Below, one piece after another: positions 12,650 to 19,678 of a stretch of 19,769 bases of DNA (within the stretch, counting starts at the first letter, position 1; the number at the start of each line of letters is the position of its first letter). The stretch is from Kiritimatiellia bacterium. GTDB taxonomy: Bacteria; Verrucomicrobiota; Kiritimatiellia; RFP12; UBA1067. The notes below the pieces were generated by a model that searched no databases, had not been told where the DNA came from, and saw only the letters and a program-made list of their open reading frames with translations. The stretch lies in the NCBI GenBank assembly GCA_016303225.1, contig JAEDMC010000033.1, forward strand, positions 1-19,769, written 5' to 3'. Position numbers and translations under genes: made by a program.

Positions 12650-14698
12650 ATGTCTTATTTTGTAGAAGTTGATGACTTTAAAACCTATGGGAGTGAAGAA
12701 GAAGACTTCCACTTTATTTATAATGGCAATTCGGGTGGTGGACAGTCATTCCTAGGTGGGAGATATCGTGACGAAGGGGGGAACCTGGTCGCTCCAATAT
12801 CGTTAAATGGGCGTATCGGGGTTTTCCGCTTCTCTGTAGGAGATCGGGATCGCCAGTACAGTGTATTGTTAGACGACGATTCCGTCTGTTATGAGATTAA
12901 GCCGCGGGCTGATGGTGACAGTAATATGAAACTGAGCGTGGGTGATAAGCCGACGCCAAGTGTAATGATAGCAACATTTCTCATGTTGCCAAAACCATGT
13001 GGGGTCAAGCGGACATCCGACATAAATACTTCGGTTCTGAATGGAAATAACTTCTGGTTACAGTCGATGTGGTTGTCTGTAGATGCCACACTTCCTGGTA
13101 AGGCTATTTTGACGCCGAAGGACTGCGTGATTTGTGGTGGCATTGATAGGTCTGGACAGGGTGACGCGAGATATTTTCGCATTGATTTCCACCAACGCAT
13201 TTTTGACATAATAAAGGCTGCGGATGACAATGATCTGGACGAAGAGGTGCGGATCAGTGTGAAGCACTTCGCCGACATCTATAGAGGGGTAAAGCCGTTT
13301 GTCTATGATGAATCCGCCGAAGTGGTCAAGATGGTGATGAAGTATCTTTCATCAAGGTATCCTGAGCGGTATTCAGGGACATTGGACCCCTTGTCAATCA
13401 TCAAGGATCTTGCGCACTTGGGTGAATCTTGTCGAATGGATGGCTCAGCTCGGTTAGATGTGCTCGCTGCCATTCGCACGAAACCATTTGTTCTGTTGGC
13501 CGGCATTTCGGGGACGGGTAAGTCTCGTCTGGTACGGCAGTTGGCGCGGGGGTGCTGTCCGGCGAATAGTCCGCTCAAGGATGAACAGAAGCCTGGGAAC
13601 TTCGAGATCATTCCGGTGAAGCCGAATTGGCACGATTCGACTGAACTGATGGGATTTGTGACGCGCATTACCGAGGACAATAAGCCAAAGTACGTGCTCA
13701 CGCCGTTTGTGAAGTTCCTGGCGAAGGCGTGGATGAATCCCGATGTCCCGTTCTTCCTCTGTCTGGACGAGATGAACTTGGCGCCGGTCGAGCAGTACTT
13801 CGCGGAATATCTGAGCGCGATCGAATCACGCAAGTGGGTCGATGCGTCCGATCCCACGAAGGGGATCAAGACGGATGTGGTTGTGAAGTTCGGTGCGGAG
13901 AAGTCCAATGGAACGGTCGACCCATTCGTCGAAGAGACGGTCAAGAGGTTGCTGCCGGATTATGAAACAGCAGCGGATGGCACGCCTGTCAAAATGCTGG
14001 GTGACGCGATGTGCGAGGCTGGCGGCATTCGCATCCCGTCGAATCTCGTCGTGATGGGCACGGTCAACATGGATGAGACAACGTGCTCGTTCTCGCGGAA
14101 GGTCCTCGATCGGGCGATGACCTTTGAGCTCAATGATGTCTCGAACATGTATACGATCGACGAGATCAACGCCGAAGGCGATGTGCCGTTTGGGTCGATT
14201 GACGCGGAGCTCGCGAGGTGTTCGCTTCTCGGCGCGAAGGATGCGGTCAATTCCGATGCGGGGAAGGTCGAGGTAGATTCGGCGACGCATGATACCGTGG
14301 CGAAGCGTATTCTCGACTACATCAAGACGGTCAACGAGAAGCTCGAGAACACGCCGTTCAAGATCGCCTATCGTTCGCGTGACGAAATCATGGTCTACTG
14401 TCTGGAGCGCATCAAGGGCGGCATCGTCAAGTTGCCGACCGCTCTGGACGAGGCGACGAGCATGAAGATCCTGAGCCGCATCGAGGGCGATGACCAGAAA
14501 TTGACGATTCAGGTCGACGACGGCCATGGTGGCAAGAAGGCGGCCAATCTGCTTGATGAGCTGGAGAAGACGATCAAAGGAGCTCTCAAGGTGGCGAACG
14601 GTGGCTCGGATCCGAATCCGGAATGCAGTGTCTGCAGCGGAAAGCTTGAATTCATGAAGGGACGGCTTGAGGCCGGGTTCACGAACTTCTTTGTGTAA
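12650..14698 (+). CDS. McrB-like AAA+ GTPase/ATPase, restriction subunit R1
   Basis: This is a 682-aa protein with a strong Shine-Dalgarno (GGGGGGAAGG) before ATG 12650. Residues 1 to about 262 form an N-terminal domain of unknown fold that probably reads the target, as in McrB. The AAA+ motor follows: Walker A GISGTGKS (285-292, K291), Walker B FFLCLDEMNLAP with D373/E374, and sensor/NxxD-type MGTVNMDE at 469-476. The last corresponds to the MNTAD region used for GTP in McrB. Next come FSRKVLDRAM and a helical C-terminus that probably contacts R2. Composition shifts inside the gene: G+C is 20/60 at 12661-12720 and 26/60 at 13321-13380, but 40/60 at 13501-13560 and 35/60 at 13741-13800. R1 would translocate DNA and activate the nuclease at unmodified sites. 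Confidence 0.88.
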   Translation: MSYFVEVDDFKTYGSEEEDFHFIYNGNSGGGQSFLGGRYRDEGGNLVAPISLNGRIGVFRFSVGDRDRQYSVLLDDDSVCYEIKPRADGDSNMKLSVGDKPTPSVMIATFLMLPKPCGVKRTSDINTSVLNGNNFWLQSMWLSVDATLPGKAILTPKDCVICGGIDRSGQGDARYFRIDFHQRIFDIIKAADDNDLDEEVRISVKHFADIYRGVKPFVYDESAEVVKMVMKYLSSRYPERYSGTLDPLSIIKDLAHLGESCRMDGSARLDVLAAIRTKPFVLLAGISGTGKSRLVRQLARGCCPANSPLKDEQKPGNFEIIPVKPNWHDSTELMGFVTRITEDNKPKYVLTPFVKFLAKAWMNPDVPFFLCLDEMNLAPVEQYFAEYLSAIESRKWVDASDPTKGIKTDVVVKFGAEKSNGTVDPFVEETVKRLLPDYETAADGTPVKMLGDAMCEAGGIRIPSNLVVMGTVNMDETTCSFSRKVLDRAMTFELNDVSNMYTIDEINAEGDVPFGSIDAELARCSLLGAKDAVNSDAGKVEVDSATHDTVAKRILDYIKTVNEKLENTPFKIAYRSRDEIMVYCLERIKGGIVKLPTALDEATSMKILSRIEGDDQKLTIQVDDGHGGKKAANLLDELEKTIKGALKVANGGSDPNPECSVCSGKLEFMKGRLEAGFTNFFV

Positions 14699-14710
14699 GG
14701 GGCCTCGGCC

Positions 14711-17413
14711 ATGGCGCGTCTACGCATAGCGGTTCCCGACGAGTTGACGCTTGAGTTCACCTGCTCGAACTATGAGAGGGTGAATGCCCGTGCCCTGTCT
14801 TTTGTCCGTGATGCCGGGAAACTCCAGGCGAAATGTTCCTGTGACCGTGCTGCGACCTTGACGTTCTTCCCCGAAGACGAGAGCGATGTCGGTCGACAGG
14901 AACGTGATTGGCGGACCGAATTCCCTGGATTCTTCTTCGACAACACGGACTACAACGTCTATGCGGTCCTCTCGGAGCATGGCTTCAAGAATCTGAGGGT
15001 GAGAAGCCGATTCGCCGCGGATGAGGGGAACGGGAAATTCGCCTCTTTCGAAAGGAAACGTGTCCGAAGCGGGCTGCTGAATTTTGAGAATGACATCGGT
15101 CGATTCGATTTCACCCTTGAATACGAGGATGGCGCCGACATCACGCGGAGCCTGACCTTCACCGGCGAGGTTCTGTCCCAGAAGCTGGATGCGCGCAAGG
15201 ATTGGAAAACGATGATCGACGACGTGGAGCGGCGCTATGCGATGCTCGCGGCGGACTACCTCAGGCGCACGTACCATTCCTTTGAACGGACGAGAAGCCC
15301 GAGCAGCGAGAATACGCCGGATCTCATCTGGTGGAATCTCTATGAGGCCGAACGCACGACGTTTATGAAGGCGGTGCGGACGATTCTCGACCGTCCGCGC
15401 AAGCGCCTCCACGGTTTTGTGGAATATGTTCGTGCCGATCAGCTGAAACGTTTGACGCCTCGACAGGAGAATCTCTTCGGCGAACATCGGCTGAATGCCG
15501 CGTATCTCTACCGCAATGAGTACGACACTCATTCCCAGGACACTCCCGAGAATCGTTTCGTCAAGTATGCGATCGGCCAGTTCGGAAAGAAGTACGCCGA
15601 GCTCCGCCAGCTCATCTGCAGCGAATCACAGTTCGGGAAGCGCCTCTCGGATAGCGAGAAGGCACGCATGCTCGACAACGAGAAATGGTTCTCGAAGACG
15701 CTTGCGAATCCGTTCTTCAGGGGCGTTGGACGCTTTACGGGGCTTAGGCAGCTCTCGCTCACGCTTCAGAATGCACCGGGATACGCGACTGTTTTCCGCA
15801 CGTACGCGATTCTGAACTCGTCCTATATGCTTTTCGAGGGTCTCAGGCGCCTTGAGACGAAGAGCATTGCCGACCTCTACGAGATCTGGTGCTTCTTGAA
15901 AGTCGAGGACATTGTCAAGGAATGCTGTCGGCGGCAGTTCGCCGGACAGTTCATAGAGCCCGAGTCCAATCATGGTGAACTGAGCGGCAAGTTCGTCAGA
16001 CAACTTGGGACGGGGTCTTCGTCCGAAGTCGTTTTCTCGGTGAAGTCCGCGAATGGCAGGGTCGAGCTGGCACGTATCATCTACAATCCGAAGATTTCCG
16101 AGAAGGAACGGAAGAACAACGGACTCACGGATGTCATTTATCCGACGGGACTCACAGGCTCGAAGGGTGAGATTCCGGATATCGTCCTTCGTCTCTCACG
16201 CTCTTCGATGAATCAGGGAGAGAAGTTCAACCTGACCTACCTCTTCGATGCGAAGTATCGGATTGAAGATGCGGAGGAGAGTGAGGCGAATGTCGTCATG
16301 CGGCCCCCCCAGGACGCAATTGACCAAATGCATCGCTATCGTGATGCCATCTACTATGCCGAACCGGCAAAGGCCGGCTCTCTTGTGCCCGCCGACTACA
16401 AGCGAGAGGTCATCGGCGGCTATGTCCTCTTCCCTGGCGTCTGTGACGCTGGAATAGAGCCTCCAAAGGACGATGAGGACGACAAACGGCCTTCATATCT
16501 GACGAGCATCGACAAAGTCAACATCGGGGCGCTTCCACTACGGCCTAACAATGCGTATGAATACAGGCACCTCGAGGATTTCATCAACAGATTGCTTCAG
16601 GAGTCTCCGACATTGGAGGCGGCGCTTGATCGACTGAACCCACAGCACGGGGAATTGATAGGCGATGCGACCCAGGAGGCGATGGCGGAGGCCGTTCTGC
16701 ACGGAACCTATGCGGAAGGGCAACTTTCCTGGATCGAGGAGCACAGCCTCTACAATCTTCCGAAGTCCGCGGCCGAGCAGGTGGGCGTCTTCAGTATGGC
16801 CGACGCCAAGAGGAAAAAGTTGCTTGTGCTCGTCAGGGCGAGAGGCGTTGCCGATGTGGCGAAGGTCTACAAGATAGAGGACTGTATTCGGGAAATCGGC
16901 AATGACGAGCTGAACGCACCTCCTTACAGCTATTTTCATACGGCCACACGTGGCCCCTATTATCTTTTCAAAGTTTCTCCCCTGGTCAAGCCCATGACGA
17001 ACATCGCAACGAAACTCAAGATCGTTTCGCTGGAGAAGGAGGGAGTCTGCAGGGGCGTTCTCAAATGTGCCGAGGATAGCGGACTTGAGGTTGTACGTGC
17101 TCCTACAAGAGATGCAGCACTGGCCATGGCAGATGGTGTTGTTGTCTTCGACACTCGTTCGGTTCCGGGTACTTCGGATCTCAGGGACCTTCTCGTAACC
17201 GCGGCGGCCCGTCAGAAATCGCATCAACCGTTGGCAATGGACATGAGGTGGAAGAAGACGAGGAAGTTTCTGGTCCGCTGGCTTCGCATTCTGCTTTCCG
17301 AGGTGCATACGCGGAAGTACGTGCTCTACATTGACGGACGGGAGGATGACGGGGCCGACGATCTGTCGAAGCTCTCTTCCATATTCCTGGCCGATGTGTT
17401 GAAGATGGTCTGA
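14711..17413 (+). CDS. McrC-like PD-(D/E)XK nuclease, restriction subunit R2 (DUF2357-type)
   Basis: This is a 900-aa protein 12 bp after R1, with AAGGGG before ATG 14711. The N-terminal half is DUF2357-like, with an alpha-helical region including HSQDTPENRFVKYAI. The nuclease core is visible: PD at 489-490 (EIPDIVLRLS), DAK at 513-515 (YLFDAKYR) and a Q-x-x-x-Y element from Q539 (QMHRY). McrC proteins supply the cutting activity of McrBC-type complexes. About 300 further residues follow the nuclease, including LLVLVRARGVADVAKVYKIE and a last block with MRWKKTRKFLVRWLRILL. This is longer than a minimal McrC/R2 and has no family I can name. The composition matches the second part of R1, so the two probably form an older resident pair. 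Confidence 0.85.
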   Translation: MARLRIAVPDELTLEFTCSNYERVNARALSFVRDAGKLQAKCSCDRAATLTFFPEDESDVGRQERDWRTEFPGFFFDNTDYNVYAVLSEHGFKNLRVRSRFAADEGNGKFASFERKRVRSGLLNFENDIGRFDFTLEYEDGADITRSLTFTGEVLSQKLDARKDWKTMIDDVERRYAMLAADYLRRTYHSFERTRSPSSENTPDLIWWNLYEAERTTFMKAVRTILDRPRKRLHGFVEYVRADQLKRLTPRQENLFGEHRLNAAYLYRNEYDTHSQDTPENRFVKYAIGQFGKKYAELRQLICSESQFGKRLSDSEKARMLDNEKWFSKTLANPFFRGVGRFTGLRQLSLTLQNAPGYATVFRTYAILNSSYMLFEGLRRLETKSIADLYEIWCFLKVEDIVKECCRRQFAGQFIEPESNHGELSGKFVRQLGTGSSSEVVFSVKSANGRVELARIIYNPKISEKERKNNGLTDVIYPTGLTGSKGEIPDIVLRLSRSSMNQGEKFNLTYLFDAKYRIEDAEESEANVVMRPPQDAIDQMHRYRDAIYYAEPAKAGSLVPADYKREVIGGYVLFPGVCDAGIEPPKDDEDDKRPSYLTSIDKVNIGALPLRPNNAYEYRHLEDFINRLLQESPTLEAALDRLNPQHGELIGDATQEAMAEAVLHGTYAEGQLSWIEEHSLYNLPKSAAEQVGVFSMADAKRKKLLVLVRARGVADVAKVYKIEDCIREIGNDELNAPPYSYFHTATRGPYYLFKVSPLVKPMTNIATKLKIVSLEKEGVCRGVLKCAEDSGLEVVRAPTRDAALAMADGVVVFDTRSVPGTSDLRDLLVTAAARQKSHQPLAMDMRWKKTRKFLVRWLRILLSEVHTRKYVLYIDGREDDGADDLSKLSSIFLADVLKMV

Positions 17414-17474
17414 TCTGTCTCGGTGATTAAGGCTGTGCCATTGGCAAAGTCCCCGGCGCGTACTGGCAACTCTC

Positions 17475-17600
17475 GTCAGTTTTGTAGGCGCCCGGACGCG
17501 CGGGCGGAATTTCGTCTCGGAACTGGAATACGGTGAAATCTCACGCGGAATCTCTGTTCCGACACACTGCGTACTTATTGCAATAAGTCCCGTTAAGGGC
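17475..17600. repeat. Intergenic palindrome-bearing repeat, copy A
   Basis: This copy shares ordered blocks with copy B (18459-18602): CAGTTTTGT, GACGCGCGGG, GGAAC, GTGAAATC, a TCTGTTCCGACA-like block, and ACTTATTGCAATAAGT followed by CCCGTTA. The last block is a perfect 16-bp palindrome at 17573-17588. The copy fills most of the gap between R2 and the NYN gene, where no other gene was seen. Confidence 0.75.
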
Positions 17601-17638
17601 GGAATTTGACGGCGAGTGTCGGTGCCTCCCGCCCGTTG

Positions 17639-17647
17639 TGATAGAAT
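17639..17647 (+). promoter_or_regulatory. Extended -10 promoter of the NYN gene
   Basis: TGA-TAGAAT (17639-17647) is an extended -10 element 22 bp before ATG 17670. No -35 is recognisable at 16-18 bp. A TTGACG at 17606 is too far upstream to serve. Confidence 0.5.
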
Positions 17648-17669
17648 ACTGTCTGTGAAGGAGGATGTC

Positions 17670-18425
17670 ATGTCGGATGTTGTTGAACATAAGCTTGCGG
17701 TATTGATCGATGCGGACAATGCGTCGAAGAGTGACTTGAAGGCGATTCTGGAGGAGATTGCCAAATACGGAACGCCGACCATCAAACGCGCCTATGGCGA
17801 CTGGGCGGCGCCTCAATTGGCGGGCTGGAAGGACATTCTGCTTGAGAATGGCGCCGTGCCGGTTCAGCAGTATGCCTACACGGTCGGCAAGAACGCCACC
17901 GACGCGGCGATGATCATCGACGCGATGGATTTTCTCCATGAAGGCCGTGTCGATGGTTTCGTGCTGATCTCAAGTGACAGTGACTTCACGCCGCTGGCGC
18001 TGCGGATTCGGGAGTCTGGGCTCAAGGTCTACGGCATTGGCGAGAGGAAAACGCCGAAGCCGTTCATCAAGGCTTGCGACAAGTTCATCTATGTGGACAT
18101 TCTGCGGCCGGAGGCGGTAGTCATCGAAAATTCTGCGGAGCAGAGCCCTGGTAAAACCACACCGCCATCGGTGCCAGCCCCCAAGAAGCCCTCAGCCAAG
18201 ACGATTGCCTTCATTGCCCAGTGCATTGCCGAGACGTCGAACGAGAATGGTTTCAGTAGTCTGGCACCTCTTGGCAGCCTCATGAGCAAGAATCGACCTG
18301 ACTTCGATAGCCGGAACTATGGGTATGCCAAATTGTCCACGTTCCTTCGGACGATTGACCGCTTTGAGGTGACGCTGGACAAGCATGGACACCCGCAGAT
18401 CCGCGATCGTCAGGTGAAAAGCTGA
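17670..18425 (+). CDS. NYN-domain predicted ribonuclease with LOTUS/OST-HTH domain
   Basis: This is a 251-aa protein. ATG 17670 follows AAGGAGG (17657-17663), so the upstream in-frame ATG at 17616 is not used. Residues about 8-145 are a NYN (PIN-like) nuclease: AVLIDADNAS with D14/D16, KNATDAAMIIDAMDF with D78 and D84, and VLISSDSDFTPLA with D103/D105, which together form the acidic metal site. A Pro/Lys-rich linker (155-175) leads to a LOTUS/OST-HTH domain (176-248: IAFIAQCIAETS ... FLRTIDRFEV) that binds RNA in other proteins. Bacterial proteins of this build are thought to act in RNA processing or decay. It has its own promoter and lies between two copies of the same repeat, so it looks like a separate cassette rather than a restriction-modification gene. 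Confidence 0.85.
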   Translation: MSDVVEHKLAVLIDADNASKSDLKAILEEIAKYGTPTIKRAYGDWAAPQLAGWKDILLENGAVPVQQYAYTVGKNATDAAMIIDAMDFLHEGRVDGFVLISSDSDFTPLALRIRESGLKVYGIGERKTPKPFIKACDKFIYVDILRPEAVVIENSAEQSPGKTTPPSVPAPKKPSAKTIAFIAQCIAETSNENGFSSLAPLGSLMSKNRPDFDSRNYGYAKLSTFLRTIDRFEVTLDKHGHPQIRDRQVKS

Positions 18426-18458
18426 ATTTAAATTGGCGGCGAGGGTTAGACACCTCAC

Positions 18459-18602
18459 GCCAGTTTTGTGGGGGTGTAGACGCGCGGGAGCGCGTCCCTC
18501 CCTGGTGAGTCTTCCCTTGGAACCGTTCCGCAGTGAAATCCGACACGGGGCATCTGCTCCGACAGGCCGGGGACTTATTGCAATAAGTCCCGTTACGGGC
18601 GC
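18459..18602. repeat. Intergenic palindrome-bearing repeat, copy B
   Basis: The second and fuller copy. It holds a GACGCGC-GGGA-GCGCGTC hairpin (18479-18496), a GGAACCGTTCCGCAGTGAAA unit (18519-18538) related to 5142-5160 and 19736-19757, and a perfect 22-bp palindrome at 18570-18591 centred on ATTGCAAT, followed by CCGTTACGGG. The rest of 18426-18693 contains nothing else that I recognise. Confidence 0.75.
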
Positions 18603-18693
18603 TTGCCCATTGGCCTGGTTCCAACTCTCCTGTAACCTTCGGAGGAGGGCGTTCGTAGACAGGTCGAGGAATTTCACAACCGGAGAACGAGAG

Positions 18694-19128
18694 ATGAGCA
18701 TTCAGATCAATGGCCCTCACGACAATGCGATTTATGACTAGCCCAAGGACTTCACGCTGGAATTTGTAAAGCCGCGGGACGTCGTCCCCCATCTCGAAGT
18801 CGAGATCGTGCCGGTCTCGCAGGTTGTGATGCAGCGGAACAAACGGCTGGAGAGTCTCGGAGATGCGTTGTCAGGACTTTCGCGGGCGCAGGCCTCTTTT
18901 GACGAAACGAGCAAGCCCGACGACACGCAGTCGACGAGCCAGGAGACGGCACGGCTGGTCAATTCGCTGTCTTCGACCCGGCTCCTGGACGACAATGGGA
19001 TTGTCACCAAGGCCAATTGCGAGATCGCCTCTCAGCTTATCAAGGCGGAGATGGACAAGCTCAACAACGATTCCCAGACCAATCCGGGCCGCCTTCAGCC
19101 GCTGGTCAACGTGCAACGCTTTATCTGA
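18694..19128 (+). pseudogene. Small unknown gene interrupted by an in-frame TAG
   Basis: ATG 18694 follows GGAGAACGAGAG, a plausible ribosome site, and reads MSIQINGPHDNAIYD before TAG 18739-18741. The same frame then stays open for 128 codons (PKDFTLEFVKPRDVVPHLEV ... NVQRFI) to TGA 19126. Removing the TAG gives one 144-residue protein with an acidic beta-like start and a helical, polar C-terminal half. The simplest reading is a Tyr codon mutated to TAG. A later start, such as GTG 18829 or ATG 18832, could yield a shorter product, but neither has a good Shine-Dalgarno. I recognise no family. The Gln/Asp/Ser-rich tail (TSKPDDTQSTSQETARLV) looks flexible. Confidence 0.5.
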
Positions 19129-19173
19129 TGCAGCGATGAGGTTCATGCAGAATCTCGCGACCGGACTCTCTGG

Positions 19174-19187
19174 GGACTTATTGCAAT
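19174..19187. repeat. Half copy of the ACTTATTGCAATAAGT palindrome, copy C
   Basis: GGACTTATTGCAAT matches the left arm and centre of copies A and B, then diverges (cactacc). The upstream block ccggactctctgggg loosely resembles the spacer of copy B. It is probably a truncated repeat. Confidence 0.6.
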
Positions 19188-19323
19188 CACTACCATCCCA
19201 TTCGGACAATAGCGAATTCCATGACGTCGCCTAAAACGTCATACCCGAACGAATCTGTGAGTTGTATTCTCTCTGCCTGAAGTAGTTTTTTCAACCCGAT
19301 GACGCAAACTCCCGTAAAAACCG

Positions 19324-19350
19324 GGCGGAAGGTGTCTGACACCTTCTGCC
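19324..19350. repeat. GTGTCTGACAC hairpin
   Basis: GGCGGAAGGTGTC, a single T, and GACACCTTCTGCC form 13-bp arms with one G-T mismatch pair. A decayed copy lies at 19684-19709 (ggcggaaggggtctgatact then ctccgc), and fragments occur near 18444-18460. It behaves like a short interspersed palindrome. With no T-run it is unlikely to be an intrinsic terminator. Confidence 0.65.
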
Positions 19351-19411
19351 ATTTTGCTCGCGGTCGACGGCGCTCCACGGACCCGTTGCGGGTATCGCAG
19401 GCACCTGTCTC

Positions 19412-19452
19412 CTGTCCGTGTCCCTCGGCGTCTGTCCGTCTGTCCGTGGTTC
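19412..19452 (+). repeat. Dispersed TCTGTCCGT repeat, copy 2
   Basis: CTGTCCGTGTCC, then CGTCTGTCCGTCTGTCCGTG and GTTC. It matches the reverse complement of 4945-4988. Internally it is a short tandem of GTCTGTCC units. Confidence 0.6.
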
Positions 19453-19628
19453 CGCCGAAGGCGGGGGAGGCTCCGCGCGGGCCCGGGGCATCAGAGTTTA
19501 GCTCCGTGCGACGACAAGGGCGCAGGGAATGTCGGTCGGGGCGACCGTGCAGCCGCATCGGCAACCGGCCTCGTGCGGCGCGTGGGCGCCTTGGGGGCCG
19601 AAGGACCTTGAAGGCGACGTCGATGGGT

Positions 19629-19678
19629 TGTCGTCGAGAGTCGACGGGGACTCGACGGGAGTCGTCAAGAGTCGGTGG
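19629..19678 (+). repeat. GAGTCG-rich degenerate short tandem repeat
   Basis: Units GTCGAGAGTCGACGGGGA, CTCGACGGGAGTCG and TCAAGAGTCGGTGG recur with a period of about 12-15 bp. Regularity is low, and no function is suggested. Confidence 0.45.

Noticed and set aside
12650..17413. Stand-alone type IV (modification-dependent) McrBC system
   Set aside because: Two C5-methyltransferase genes lie immediately upstream in the same operon. A nuclease that cuts m5C-modified DNA would be suicidal next to them, so the LlaJI-type reading is favoured.
17606..17647. TTGACG as -35 for the NYN promoter
   Set aside because: The spacer to TAGAAT is 30 bp, far too long; the extended -10 alone is the better reading.
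16538..17785. Minus-strand ORF of 415 codons spanning the end of R2 and the gap before the NYN gene
   Set aside because: It lies opposite conserved R2 sequence and crosses a repeat; it has no recognisable motifs and no clear ribosome site.
19412..19678. Possible CRISPR array from the short repeated units
   Set aside because: The units are degenerate, 9-15 bp long and without regular unique spacers, and no cas gene is present.
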